This document shows, in pieces, positions 16,922 to 27,048 of a stretch of DNA of 64,000 nt (positions within the stretch are counted from its first letter, which is position 1; every line of letters begins with the position of its first letter). The position numbers and the translations under genes were made by a program. This DNA is from Peribacillus sp044761665 (GTDB lineage: Bacteria; Bacillota; Bacilli; Bacillales; DSM-1321): assembly GCF_044761665.1 (NCBI RefSeq), contig NZ_JBIWCW010000015.1, forward strand, positions 11,668-75,667, read 5' to 3'. The notes below the pieces were generated by a model. That model saw nothing but the letters and a program-made list of their open reading frames with translations, ran no database searches and was not told the origin of the DNA.

Positions 16922-19838
16922 GAGCCATCTCTCTTTTAATCGCAAGACGCTTCATCAAATATGGAAGAATCGCAGCCATCAGTGTGAGTATAATCAAAAT
17001 GACAGTGGCTGGGATAAAAGCCAACTGATTCCCGAATTGAATGGACATATAAACATTTGCAACCGGGTGATCGACATTGAAATTAGGCATACTCAAATCT
17101 AATAATGGAATCGTAAAGAAACTGATTAAACCAATGACTAGAATTGCTCCGACAAATGGTCCTATCGCAAAGGCAAGTTGTGTGAATGCTGAACAGAAGA
17201 ATAAAAGCAGGACAGTGAAAACGGTCCATTTAATCGCTTGCATATCTCCAAGCGGATAAATCTTCAGTCCATACATGCTAATGATCAAGCCGACGATCAA
17301 GTTCAATAATGTGAATAAGGCTGCATGCACCAGCATCGGAACGGACGCATAATGGTGCAAGAAGAAACCAATTAGTAATCCCGATATTAGGATGATCACT
17401 AACATCACGATTGGCGGGATATTAACTTTTTCTTGTTGCAATACTTCCCCACTGATCTGAACGGGGTTCGCTAAGTATTCATAGACATACCCGTTCGATT
17501 GATCGTCTACTAGCGTATTATTCAATACACTGTAAACATCGGTTTTGATTTTCTTTGTGGAATCCACGTTTTTAGCCCAATTTTCATTAAGCTCATCCGC
17601 TCTTTCCTGAACCGATCCCACTTTTGCTTGCAGGTCGGATGTATCTTTCGTAACCGTATCTTGACGTTCTGCAACGGAATTAACAAGTTCTGAAATAAAG
17701 CTGACCGTGGTTGCCGTAGTATCTTGAAGTGATACGAACATTTCTCCATCCAGACTTCCAACAGGAGCCTCTTCCATTTCAGGAATCTCCATATTACCTG
17801 TCAAATTAGCCGTTACTTCTGTAGCCCTCGCTGTTATTTCCGATAATTCTTCAAGTGTAGCAGCATGCTCCAGTTCAACATTTTGATCATATTCTGCGAT
17901 GAAGTCGAGTATCGAACTTGAAAATGTCCCGAAGTCTTCTTCCACACCGGACAGGCTTGATTGGACAAGTTTCGCTTCTTCATCGACGATACCAGAGACA
18001 CCATTTTTCAGATTCTCCAGTTCAATCATATTGGCACTGAACACTTCATCCAAATTCTCTTTTGTATTATTTACTCTTTCAGCAAGCTCCCCATAAGAAG
18101 AAAGCGAACCATAATAAGCTAGAAGGGCATTTGAGTCACGGCTCGCAATCGAACGATTAAAGACATCCACTAAAACCGCCCGTCTTTCACCACCTACTTT
18201 TTTCAGTAGTTCCTCTTCCGCTTTTTTGATTTCCGTAAGGGTCTCATTGATGGTCATACTTTGGATATCCTGTAATTTCTGAAGATCCTTCTGTGATTGT
18301 TCCCATTGATTCCCGAGATTCTGATAATCTTTCCCTAGCTTTTGGTAGTCTTCTTGCAGTTTCTTGTAATTCGTTAATAACTTATTATATGAATCTATCA
18401 ATGCATTGAACTCTGTAACTGCTTGGTTATAATTCTTCGTTCTGTCATTCAAGGTACCGCTCATATTATTGATTTCTTCCTGCAGACTGCTTGCAAGAGA
18501 GCTAATTTGCTCTTTTGAACCTTCACTGCCCTCTGCCGGCACCAAATTTTCAAGTGAGGAATTCATACCATTGATTTTATCCAGTAAAACTTGAAGGGAG
18601 ATATCATCGATTGCTTCCTTTTTTGAAGGAGCGGCTTCTGAGTCCCCTTTTCCCCCGGTATCAATATCTTCAATCGGGGTATCTCCGCCACCGACCCCAT
18701 CACCATTTCCCGAGCCGTTCGCCAAATCCCCACGTTGCTTCACCAAAGTGGCCTGAAGCGTGTTGAGCCCTTCCTCTTCCGACTGTTTGAACCGATCAAT
18801 CGAACTTTGTTGTTCATCCTTTATTTTCGAGATTTGTTCCACCTGTTTCTCTTTCATATTATTGGAAAAATCCTCTAGATTACTAGTACTACTGTCGATC
18901 TTTTCTTGCATCATCACCATGTTCTCATCCATGCCCTGATCATTCAGAGTAAATCCTGGCTTGGTATCCTTTTGGATATCCGGTATGGCCTGGACTCCCT
19001 CATTCAGCACCCCGTCATACGCTTGAATGCTATCTGTGATCAGTTGCTGATTTTGAGACGATGTCAAAGAAAAAAGAGTGCTTTGCGCTTTCTGGTATTC
19101 TTCAAAGGTCACGACCTCCTTCACAAAGGAAGCCATTTGGGCTTTTGTTTTTCCCATTTCGCCTAATGTTTCATTCGTGGCTTTTCCTGCACTCTTCGTT
19201 GAAGCAAAGACTCCTTTGAGCATATCTTTATGTTGTTTGATTTCCCCAGCCAAGCTTTCTGAGCTTGGGGTATAGAACTCATACATCGTGTTCTGGAAAG
19301 CAATTTCCTTTGTCAAAACATTATCGAACTTTTTACGGATATCCTCTACCGATTGAGAAACATAACTCCAGTATTGAGTGGAAATATGCTTATTCATTTT
19401 GTTCTTGGTTTTCTCTAATTCTTTTTGCACCTTTTCAATATTTTCTGCATTCAGGCTTGTCTGAACCTTATACTTAACCCCCGCTTTGACTGGTTGTTCT
19501 TCAGTAAAGGTATAAATATTTTTGGAAAAGTCTGATGGGAAGTAAATAATCGCATCATATTTTTTATTTGCCAAACCACTTTCCGCCGTACTTCTATTAA
19601 CCACAACCCAATCATACTCGGAATTCTTGTCCAACGTGGTGACGAGCTCTGAACCGACTTGAATCTGGTTCTTGTTATATTCAGCCCCATTATCTTCATT
19701 GACGATGGCGATTTCACGGGAAGCCGTTACTGTTTTTTTCATCGGATTTTGACCAATATAAGAAAAAAACAAGATTGGAAGAGCTATGATCACGAGTATT
19801 TTCCCAATTAACAACAACGGCTTTATTGTTTTATTCAA
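16908..19838 (-). CDS. esaA: Type VII secretion protein EsaA (YueB), large membrane protein
   Basis: A 976-aa membrane protein: one N-terminal membrane helix (residues 10-30), a long extracytoplasmic region rich in coiled coil (about 200-770, repeated Lys/Glu/Gln heptads) and about five C-terminal helices (about 795-965). This matches YueB/EsaA, which forms an envelope-spanning arrow in T7SSb; B. subtilis YueB is also the receptor of phage SPP1. The start is TTG after AAGGAGGG. The conserved start SYIGQNPMKK is typical of the YhgE/Pip-like family. It overlaps essA. The glycine-rich loop near 375-395 is a variable stretch. Confidence 0.92.
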   Translation of the reverse strand: MNKTIKPLLLIGKILVIIALPILFFSYIGQNPMKKTVTASREIAIVNEDNGAEYNKNQIQVGSELVTTLDKNSEYDWVVVNRSTAESGLANKKYDAIIYFPSDFSKNIYTFTEEQPVKAGVKYKVQTSLNAENIEKVQKELEKTKNKMNKHISTQYWSYVSQSVEDIRKKFDNVLTKEIAFQNTMYEFYTPSSESLAGEIKQHKDMLKGVFASTKSAGKATNETLGEMGKTKAQMASFVKEVVTFEEYQKAQSTLFSLTSSQNQQLITDSIQAYDGVLNEGVQAIPDIQKDTKPGFTLNDQGMDENMVMMQEKIDSSTSNLEDFSNNMKEKQVEQISKIKDEQQSSIDRFKQSEEEGLNTLQATLVKQRGDLANGSGNGDGVGGGDTPIEDIDTGGKGDSEAAPSKKEAIDDISLQVLLDKINGMNSSLENLVPAEGSEGSKEQISSLASSLQEEINNMSGTLNDRTKNYNQAVTEFNALIDSYNKLLTNYKKLQEDYQKLGKDYQNLGNQWEQSQKDLQKLQDIQSMTINETLTEIKKAEEELLKKVGGERRAVLVDVFNRSIASRDSNALLAYYGSLSSYGELAERVNNTKENLDEVFSANMIELENLKNGVSGIVDEEAKLVQSSLSGVEEDFGTFSSSILDFIAEYDQNVELEHAATLEELSEITARATEVTANLTGNMEIPEMEEAPVGSLDGEMFVSLQDTTATTVSFISELVNSVAERQDTVTKDTSDLQAKVGSVQERADELNENWAKNVDSTKKIKTDVYSVLNNTLVDDQSNGYVYEYLANPVQISGEVLQQEKVNIPPIVMLVIILISGLLIGFFLHHYASVPMLVHAALFTLLNLIVGLIISMYGLKIYPLGDMQAIKWTVFTVLLLFFCSAFTQLAFAIGPFVGAILVIGLISFFTIPLLDLSMPNFNVDHPVANVYMSIQFGNQLAFIPATVILIILTLMAAILPYLMKRLAIKREMAHEVE

Positions 19839-19856
19839 CGTCTTTCTCCCTCCTTC

Positions 19857-22800
19857 TTATTCACTTAGTGGAATTTGGATCTTACTTTCCCTGCCATTCA
19901 GAACAAAATAGCCGAACCCTGGCTGAATTTCTTCTTCTTTTCTTGAATACGATAGCGTATATAAGCTCTGGTCCGATTTTTTCAAGAGCAAAATCGCTTG
20001 CCTGATCTGTTTCAATTCCGTGGTAAGCGAATCATACCCTTTCGTGAAATCATTCGCGTTTCCAGCCACAATGAAGGCAAAACCGAGATGGCTGTATTGT
20101 TTCAAGAAACCGCTTATCCGGTCCTGAATTCTTCCATCAATCACTTGCTGGAATCTTGAAATGCTGTCTATCACAAAAATAATGGATGTAAAATCAAGTT
20201 GTTTCATCGGCTTCTGTTCCAAAGCCTCCAAATACTGGCGTTCACGCTCTTCGAAAATTCCCGTGATATGATCGAGCCATTCTGTGATTTGGTCTTTGGT
20301 TTCTACATAACGCACTTGCTCTCTGATTGCATAAGGAGATAGACCGCGATCCACTCCATCAAATATGCCAATCTCCCCGACCGACTGGGTAAGAAGCGTC
20401 TCTAAGAGGACCTTAAGCGTATTCGTTTTTCCTTTTCGCGACTGTCCAACAACAAGCAAGTATGGATCTGAATTCAAGTTTACCCATACAGGGGAAACAC
20501 TCTCCTCAGAAAGCCCAACTGGTATGAACCCATTCTTGATGGATGGTGAATAGTACGTTTTGAAGGTCTTCAAGTCGAGGCGATTTGGAAGCATCGGAAT
20601 GGCCGGTGGCTTAGCCAGCTTCTTGTATCGATCCTTATGGTCAGCCACCACCCGTTTCATTGCTTCCAAAACAGCTACATCATCTTCTCCTTCTGCTGGA
20701 AGATAGACCTGCATCATATAGGTCTGATCTGTTTTCACCAGTGCCCTTCCAGGTACTGGTTCATTTTCATAAGGCGTCCTGCCTAAAACGGAATACTGTT
20801 CCGAGCTGTCCATTAAGTAATGAACGACCTTCGTTTTCAAACTATTCATCAATGGCTGACGGATGGCATTGATTCTTGTAGCAGTCAAAATCATAAAGAT
20901 CCCAAGTGACTGTCCATCACGGGCAAACTGGATGAACTGTGCTTCCTGATCTGGCATTTCATCCTTCACCAGGTCAAAATTATCGATTACGATGTAAATA
21001 ATCGGTAACTTATCTTCTACGAGAGCGTTATAAAGTTTGATATTGCTAAGCTCTCGTTCCGAGAAAAGCTGTTTCCGTCTTTCCATCTCCGTCCTCATGA
21101 ACAACATGAACTTTTCAATTTTCCTCATCTCATCCAACCTGAAGTAATCTCCTGTATGTGGTAGCTGACGAAGTGGCAGCAACGCACTGTTCCCAAAATC
21201 GAAAATGTAATAATGCAGTTCTTCAGGTGAGAATTGATTAATGAAATTAAAGAGAAGCGTTAATACTGTCGTTGACTTTCCATAGCCGGAAGACCCGAAA
21301 ATCCCAATATTTCCGTCCTCTATCCAGTTGTATACATAATCAGTCTGGCTCTGCAATTCAGGCTCGTCTTTCAATCCCAGATGGAACTGGTTTTCCGTAT
21401 GGCTTATTTGATTGTTTCTTGATAGGCGGTCCGAAAGAGGCGGCAGCCAAGGACTAGCCAGTTTCGCAATCTTCATTTCATTCTGTGTCGCTACAATATG
21501 GTCAGCCACAGCTTCAATTTCGCTGATTTTTTCTTTTCGTATTGAAGTAACTTCCTTCGTTACATTGGATATCTGGACAAGCCCGAGATCCGTAACAAGC
21601 GCCACTTCATCCTCCGCTCCCACCGTGTCTTCCATATAAGGGGCACCGCTCCAGGCCGACTGAAACAGTTCATACACCTCATTATTCCCAACCTGTAAGT
21701 AACCACGGCCGGTGACCGTGATGTTCGCAGCATCGCTATTTTTCAGAATTTCCTTACTATCATTGGCATCCTGCACCTTTAGGGAAATCTTAAAACGGGC
21801 ATTACTCCAAATCTGGTTGTCGATCACGCCACCTGGCTTTTGCGTAGCCAGTATCAAGTGAACACCCAAGCTCCGCCCGATCCTTGCCGTACTAACCAAT
21901 TCACGGATGAAATCGGGTTCTTCATTCTTAAGTTCGGCAAACTCATCTGATATAAGGAATAAATGCGGTAACGGCTGTTCCGCTTTTCCCGCTTTATATA
22001 AATCCGTGTAATCATTGATATGATTGACTTCATAATGGTCAAATAGGCGCTGGCGTTTCTTAAGCTCGCTATTGATCGAGGCCAGTGCCCGGGCACTGAA
22101 GTTCTTGCTTCCTTCAATATTCGTGATGACTCCAAGTAGATGGGGGATGTGCTTGAATGGCTGTGCCATCCCCCCTCCTTTATAGTCAATGAGCAGAAAG
22201 GCCACTTCATGGGGATGATAGTGGACGGCAAGCGACAGGATATATGTCTGCAACAATTCACTTTTCCCGGAACCCGTCGTCCCTGCCACTAAACCATGGG
22301 GACCGTGTGCCTTTTCATGTAAGTTCAACTCCACTCTATCTGTCTTGCCTTTCAATCCAATCGGCACCGCTAACGACTTGGAAGACTGGTTGGTAAGCCA
22401 ATTCTGGCTGATTGGCAGATCCTTTACTTCATGGGCTTTTAAAAGTTCCAGGAATGAGACCGTTTCCGGGATGGAGTTGTTCATCCCCTTTTGATGGTCA
22501 AGTGACCGCAATAAACGGGCATACCTCTCATTCCCTTCCCTTTTATGCTCGTCAAGCCTAAAAGGCGTATGAACGGCTTTCGTTTGCTGAATTAATATTT
22601 CACCCTCATGATCATTGATATACTTTACAAGTGTATGGACATTCTCTGACAAACTCTCCTTGGCATCAGCCGCAAAGATGGTTGATATACCGAGCTGCTC
22701 GTTCTTGCCTTCTAAGTATTCAAGAATGACATGTTCTGAAATCAATGTACGGTCTGTGACAATAAATACGAAATGAGGGGTAAACCTCACTTTTCCTTTA

Positions 22801-24305
22801 TTCTCATCCAGATCCCTTTCTCTAAGCAATTGATAGATCGATGACAATAGCTGATCACGCGACTGCTCATTATAGATAAACCCCTTCGCATAAGCATGCG
22901 GCAGCTGAAAATGAGGTAGCCATTTCATCCATTCCCATTCCTCATAATCCTTTTCTGGGAAAATCGCCACAAAGCGGACATCATGATAGCTATGGAAGAA
23001 AGCCAATTGACCAATCATCTGCTGCAGCTCCCGTTTGACGACGGTTTCCTTCCCCACTAGCCCCATAGAGCCACTTGCCAAATCAATGGTTAATGGAAGA
23101 TCGTCAAGCCTCTTGTATACATCCACAAGTTCCTGGGACTGTTCAAGTAAATCATCAATATCTCGATTCGACATATCGCTGCTGTTTACCTTGACCTCAT
23201 AGCTTGATGGAATGGACGCCGTACCTGCCCTAAAGTGGAGAAAGTCTTCACTTTCCGTTGTCCGCTCCCATATTCGGTCGCTAATCTGATCAGTTAAATG
23301 CTTCATTTTCTCAAAAGAAGGGTAGTGGTAGAGCAATACTTTTCTTTGCTGTGCCGATAGTTCTTGTAACTCTTCACGCTTTTGTTCCAGATACCTCGTA
23401 TAAACACGCAACCGTCTTTCGGCTCTTAGCTTCTGCTTCTTTTTATCTTTAAAGTATTGCACCGTAGAAGTAACCATGGTTGTAGTGAACATCACAATCG
23501 AAATGAGGATGAAAATCCCACGTGGCTGAACAATCATGACGACTCCCATGACAATCAGCATCATCAATGGTGGCATAAGGATTAGCCATAACCCTCGATT
23601 GTGGTCTTCAGATTCCTGGCTTGGGAATGATATCGTCACTTTCTCATCCGGCAATTCGTAAATCATTCGTGGAGTCCGGCGATACTGTGGATAGCTTTTT
23701 TTCATTTCGGATATCGGCTGCATGGTCCTAGATAAAGAGGTTTCATAACGATCCGCACTTTTGACCATTAATGTATCGCCTTCAAGTATCCTCAGCACCA
23801 TAAATGGCGAACAAACCAAATCACCATTTTCAATCGCCGTCATTTCCGTAACTTTTACACCATTCAGAAAAAGCCGGCCCTCTCTAGGTACGAGCAACCA
23901 CTTTTCTTTACGGCGAACTATGGAAAAGTCCAGTTCATTGAGACCCTCCTTGTAAATCGTTGCTCCCGGATGGCCCGATACCGATATCTCTTTCAAATAA
24001 TCTATATAATAAAGGCTTTCATCCAAAACCCCTGGGGAGTAAAAGATTTCGACAGCTTCTTGTCCCTCATGAAAAGTGTAGGACTGGAACGGCTTTATCT
24101 TCCCTATCTTCTCTTCTCCTCTACATACCGTATATTCATCAAGCTCTTCATCTTTCCTCAACTCAATATTTCCTTCATTGAAGGGAATCGAATAGATCGT
24201 GATAGTATCCAGTTCTGATGATCCAATCGTGATTGGACCCGGTTGCATATCCTTAATCGTATAAGATTGGTATGTCTTCTTACAGAAAATCCATAGTGAA
24301 CTCAT
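19857..24305 (-). CDS. essC: Type VII secretion ATPase EssC (YukBA)
   Basis: The motor of the T7SSb, 1,482 aa, close to family length. N-terminal tandem FHA-like domains cover about residues 1-190, followed by two membrane helices near 230-270. Three FtsK/SpoIIIE ATPase domains follow, with P-loops GTTGSGKS (near 675), GSSGYGKS (near 1002) and GQSRKGKT (near 1285). Domain 1 also has LLIDYKGGG and LISDEFAEL; domain 3 has IFVIDSIS. ATG follows GGAGGTG. It selects substrates through its C-terminal domains and pushes WXG100/LXG proteins through the membrane. YukB and YukA form one chain here, as in B. subtilis. Confidence 0.96.
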   Translation of the reverse strand: MSSLWIFCKKTYQSYTIKDMQPGPITIGSSELDTITIYSIPFNEGNIELRKDEELDEYTVCRGEEKIGKIKPFQSYTFHEGQEAVEIFYSPGVLDESLYYIDYLKEISVSGHPGATIYKEGLNELDFSIVRRKEKWLLVPREGRLFLNGVKVTEMTAIENGDLVCSPFMVLRILEGDTLMVKSADRYETSLSRTMQPISEMKKSYPQYRRTPRMIYELPDEKVTISFPSQESEDHNRGLWLILMPPLMMLIVMGVVMIVQPRGIFILISIVMFTTTMVTSTVQYFKDKKKQKLRAERRLRVYTRYLEQKREELQELSAQQRKVLLYHYPSFEKMKHLTDQISDRIWERTTESEDFLHFRAGTASIPSSYEVKVNSSDMSNRDIDDLLEQSQELVDVYKRLDDLPLTIDLASGSMGLVGKETVVKRELQQMIGQLAFFHSYHDVRFVAIFPEKDYEEWEWMKWLPHFQLPHAYAKGFIYNEQSRDQLLSSIYQLLRERDLDENKGKVRFTPHFVFIVTDRTLISEHVILEYLEGKNEQLGISTIFAADAKESLSENVHTLVKYINDHEGEILIQQTKAVHTPFRLDEHKREGNERYARLLRSLDHQKGMNNSIPETVSFLELLKAHEVKDLPISQNWLTNQSSKSLAVPIGLKGKTDRVELNLHEKAHGPHGLVAGTTGSGKSELLQTYILSLAVHYHPHEVAFLLIDYKGGGMAQPFKHIPHLLGVITNIEGSKNFSARALASINSELKKRQRLFDHYEVNHINDYTDLYKAGKAEQPLPHLFLISDEFAELKNEEPDFIRELVSTARIGRSLGVHLILATQKPGGVIDNQIWSNARFKISLKVQDANDSKEILKNSDAANITVTGRGYLQVGNNEVYELFQSAWSGAPYMEDTVGAEDEVALVTDLGLVQISNVTKEVTSIRKEKISEIEAVADHIVATQNEMKIAKLASPWLPPLSDRLSRNNQISHTENQFHLGLKDEPELQSQTDYVYNWIEDGNIGIFGSSGYGKSTTVLTLLFNFINQFSPEELHYYIFDFGNSALLPLRQLPHTGDYFRLDEMRKIEKFMLFMRTEMERRKQLFSERELSNIKLYNALVEDKLPIIYIVIDNFDLVKDEMPDQEAQFIQFARDGQSLGIFMILTATRINAIRQPLMNSLKTKVVHYLMDSSEQYSVLGRTPYENEPVPGRALVKTDQTYMMQVYLPAEGEDDVAVLEAMKRVVADHKDRYKKLAKPPAIPMLPNRLDLKTFKTYYSPSIKNGFIPVGLSEESVSPVWVNLNSDPYLLVVGQSRKGKTNTLKVLLETLLTQSVGEIGIFDGVDRGLSPYAIREQVRYVETKDQITEWLDHITGIFEERERQYLEALEQKPMKQLDFTSIIFVIDSISRFQQVIDGRIQDRISGFLKQYSHLGFAFIVAGNANDFTKGYDSLTTELKQIRQAILLLKKSDQSLYTLSYSRKEEEIQPGFGYFVLNGRESKIQIPLSE

Positions 24306-24337
24306 TCATTTCACCTCCGCAAAGGGCACGTAAGCGC

Positions 24338-25708
24338 TCAATCTTTGCTATTCTCTTTCTCTTTTTCTTTAGCTGGTTTTTCCGAGGCTTCCTTGCTTTC
24401 CTTTTTTTCTTTAGAAGCAGGCTCCTTCTTCTCTTCATCTTCTTTTACAGCTGGTTTGGCTTCCGGCTCCACTACGCTTTCTCTATTGGACTCAGTAGAT
24501 GGTTGGTCCTGTTGTTCTAATAGATTGGCCTCTTCAAGCTGTTTTTGATATTCTTCCATTTCCTTTTCATATTCTTTAAGTTCCGTGTCCACTTCTTTCA
24601 CTTGCGTCTCTTTTTCTTCGCCAGTCAAATCCTCATTCGATTTAATTTGTTCCTTTTGCGTTAAAAGACCATACATAATCAATTCCCGGTCTTCCATGAT
24701 CCGCGCTAAATTGATTGCATCCTCACTTACGCCTCGGCCAATGTATATCCAGTAAAGAAGATACTGGCTATCCGTCTGCAACGTAATGGCCTTTAAGATA
24801 TTTTCCTTCTGAAAGTCCATCAAAGATCCATGGGTAGTGACATAAGATTTCGAAAGCTCATATTGAACAACATACGGCATTTTCTCAGGATTATAGTTTT
24901 CCAATCTATCAATGACTTGGCTATATTCCTGCTTTAAAAAATTCTCCCCACTTTCCACATAGGCCTCCTGCCTTGGATTGGAAAAGAATAATGTATAAAT
25001 CGTAAAGAATAGTAAGGGGACTAAAATAATCCCTATTCCCCATAGAGTGTAGCGCTCAATTTTCCACTTCTTTTCTGGAATGTGGACAAAGGTTTTTTGT
25101 TCTTTTTCCAGAAATGCTATTCGTTTTTGAACAGACGAGGTCAGTCCTTCCCAAGTCTCCTCCGCTAAAATGCTTTGGGTTTGTTTCGATAGTTTAAGAG
25201 TTTTATGATAAAGAAGGTATTGATCGAATGTATACTGCCTATCAACAAGAGCCGCTATCGTGGCTTTCGTTTCCTCGAAGAGCTGTTTTGCATCCTGCTC
25301 ATACGGTGGTAGACTCTCTTTTACTCCGTAATGAAGAAAATAAGGCGTAAAACCTTGATCAAATACTAGATTCTCCGGACACACGATTACCTGCAAACGA
25401 GTTAATTCATGTCCCCTAATCTTCTTGATGATTTGGTAGCACGCGATCCAACGATTCAATGAACTTTTTTGGCCGGCCTCGTCAAAAGCAAAAAAAGAGG
25501 CTGGTGGTATAATGCTGATTTTCACCTCATCCTCTGAAACTTCTATATTTTTATGAAAAACAGGATCTATTTCCTGAATCAGCTGTAATTCCAATGGATT
25601 CTGCATCGATAATTTAGCACGCTGGAAAATAAACGAATACCCATCATCATTGTTCTTCATTACAGCTTCAATTTGCTTTTCCAAGTATGATGATTTATTC
25701 TCATCCAT
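24338..25708 (-). CDS. essB: Type VII secretion protein EssB (YukC)
   Basis: A 456-aa single-pass membrane protein: a cytoplasmic pseudokinase-like domain (residues 1-220, without kinase catalytic motifs), one membrane helix (about 222-245), and an extracytoplasmic helical domain (about 250-370). The C-terminal tail is strongly charged (Glu/Lys-rich, residues 375-456). AAAGGAG lies 8 nt before the ATG. It is a core T7SSb subunit bridging EssC and EsaA. The Lys/Glu-rich tail is low complexity and probably disordered. Confidence 0.92.
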   Translation of the reverse strand: MDENKSSYLEKQIEAVMKNNDDGYSFIFQRAKLSMQNPLELQLIQEIDPVFHKNIEVSEDEVKISIIPPASFFAFDEAGQKSSLNRWIACYQIIKKIRGHELTRLQVIVCPENLVFDQGFTPYFLHYGVKESLPPYEQDAKQLFEETKATIAALVDRQYTFDQYLLYHKTLKLSKQTQSILAEETWEGLTSSVQKRIAFLEKEQKTFVHIPEKKWKIERYTLWGIGIILVPLLFFTIYTLFFSNPRQEAYVESGENFLKQEYSQVIDRLENYNPEKMPYVVQYELSKSYVTTHGSLMDFQKENILKAITLQTDSQYLLYWIYIGRGVSEDAINLARIMEDRELIMYGLLTQKEQIKSNEDLTGEEKETQVKEVDTELKEYEKEMEEYQKQLEEANLLEQQDQPSTESNRESVVEPEAKPAVKEDEEKKEPASKEKKESKEASEKPAKEKEKENSKD

Positions 25709-25777
25709 TCTATGTACTCCTTTACCCCTGCTAAAGGGCTTTAGACTTTTTTCCTATATGTAGGCCATACCTCTTCA

Positions 25778-26017
25778 TCAAAGGATTTCGAGTCGGTCCC
25801 CTGTCGTGATGCCGCTATCCACTAACGTGTCATAACCGGAACAAACAAACTCCTTATTTTGGACCCGTACCCAATAACCCTCCCGCGGCACATCGGCAAT
25901 TCCTTTTACCTGCCAGACGATTTCCACAACCTTTTTGATGGAGCGGTAATTGGACACCTGAAGATCGAAAACTTCCCCCGTATATCTCTTTAAATCAATC
26001 GTTAATTGAATGTAAAT
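25778..26017 (-). CDS. yukD: Type VII secretion ubiquitin-like protein YukD (EsaB family)
   Basis: A small cytosolic protein with a ubiquitin-like fold, required for T7SSb activity. From the proposed ATT start at 26017 it has 79 aa, the length of B. subtilis YukD, and begins IYIQLTIDLKRYTGEVFDL against MYIDITIDLK in that protein. AGAGGTGA lies 5 nt before the ATT, an ideal position. The nearest standard start is a GTG at 26026 that overlaps this ribosome site. An outer GTG at 26050 lies in the terminator hairpin. The gene follows an attenuator-like hairpin after yukE. Family assignment is firm; the start codon is my inference. Confidence 0.85.
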   Translation of the reverse strand: MYIQLTIDLKRYTGEVFDLQVSNYRSIKKVVEIVWQVKGIADVPREGYWVRVQNKEFVCSGYDTLVDSGITTGDRLEIL

Positions 26018-26033
26018 GCCACTCACCTCTTTT

Positions 26034-26076
26034 AAAGCAAAAAGCGCCACGATCTATAATCAGATTCACGGCGCTT
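26034..26076 (-). terminator. Attenuator-like terminator between yukE and yukD
   Basis: Minus strand AAGCGCC (26076-26070) pairs with GGCGCTT (26048-26042) around a 21-nt loop, followed by the T-rich TTTGCTTT. It stands after yukE and directly before the yukD ribosome site. Partial read-through would give much more EsxA than membrane machinery. Confidence 0.7.
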
Positions 26077-26109
26077 CCTCCTAAAGCTTCTAACTCTTTT
26101 TTCTTCTAA

Positions 26110-26400
26110 TTATCCGCGAATTTGGCTAGCAATTTGATTATCTGTATCTTCAAGAATTTGAGCAGATTTCGTCAATTGTTGTGATACCTCATTTAATAAA
26201 CGAGCCATATCATTAAATGATGGTTTCAATTCTTCATATTGACCAACGAAGGCTTGGCTTGAAGAACCTTCCCAAATCCCTGTTAAGTGATCCCTCATTT
26301 TATCCAAACGGCCAATAACATCTGTGACTTGTTGGCTTTCATTATCATACTGTCTAGCTACATCCTTAAGTTCTGATGGAGTTACGCGAATTTGTGACAT
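26110..26400 (-). CDS. esxA: WXG100 protein EsxA (YukE), type VII secretion substrate
   Basis: A 96-aa helical-hairpin protein with the W-E-G turn (GIWEGSSSQAF, near residue 43), family length about 97. WXG100 proteins form antiparallel dimers, are exported by EssC and are needed for export of other substrates. AGGGAGG lies 9 nt before the ATG. It is the promoter-proximal gene of yukE-yukD-yukC-yukBA-yueB-yueC and is followed by the attenuator hairpin. No upstream gene lies on this strand for about 4 kb, so the operon promoter must lie in 26401-26800. Confidence 0.96.
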   Translation of the reverse strand: MSQIRVTPSELKDVARQYDNESQQVTDVIGRLDKMRDHLTGIWEGSSSQAFVGQYEELKPSFNDMARLLNEVSQQLTKSAQILEDTDNQIASQIRG

Positions 26401-27048
26401 TTTAAAATTCCTCCCTTTACGGTATTTAGTTACATTTTAATAAAAACATACAAAATCTGCCATACAAATTAGCATTTTCATTAAAAAATGGTAATATACG
26501 ATTATATTAATAATCCTATTTTTACCATTATAGAAGTCTAATTACCTGTTTATCCAAATTTCTAAACCACTTTCGGCGAAAAATACTTCATTTTTTTTCA
26601 TTTTTTCAAACGAATCACTCTTTATACCTACTATTTTTTCCTTCAATAAGATTAATTCGTCATTTCCATTATAAAAGGTGACTTTTTCACCCCCATCATC
26701 TTTTTAATCAATCGTTTGATTAAAGACTTTAGGTCCGGCCAACACTGACTTAGGAGGAAACGTAATATACTTCTTTGAACGATGTGTTCCCTTTAAACAA
26801 CCCGGATATCATGATCGTGGTTGTAAGCTTCTGCTCACAAATAGGCCAAAGGACTTCAAACTTAAGAAAAACCCGTTCCTTTCTACCTATTTTTCATAAA
26901 CATTTGATGATTTCAGAAGTAACATTTCCCATTATGATAGAATTATTTACATTAGTTGGATAATGTGTAAAAAACGAGTATCAGCGGAAGGCAAAATAGA
27001 TGATCAGATATTCAAATAGTACAGCATCTTTGAAGGGGGGATATTTAA
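26401..27048. other. 648-bp divergent intergenic region between yukE and the DUF1672 gene
   Basis: Holds the leader of the secretion operon and of the lipoprotein/lipase unit. The one clear element is an inverted repeat TTAATCAA-4 nt-TTGATTAA at 26704-26723, the size of a dimeric repressor operator. A second loose inverted repeat (ATGGTAA...TTACCAT) spans 26486-26532. Short frames such as 26775-26963 have no ribosome site. I see no convincing gene. Confidence 0.5.

Noticed and set aside
26775..26963. 62-codon plus-strand frame upstream of the DUF1672 gene
   Set aside because: AGGAGG is too far from its start and the sequence shows no recognisable protein.
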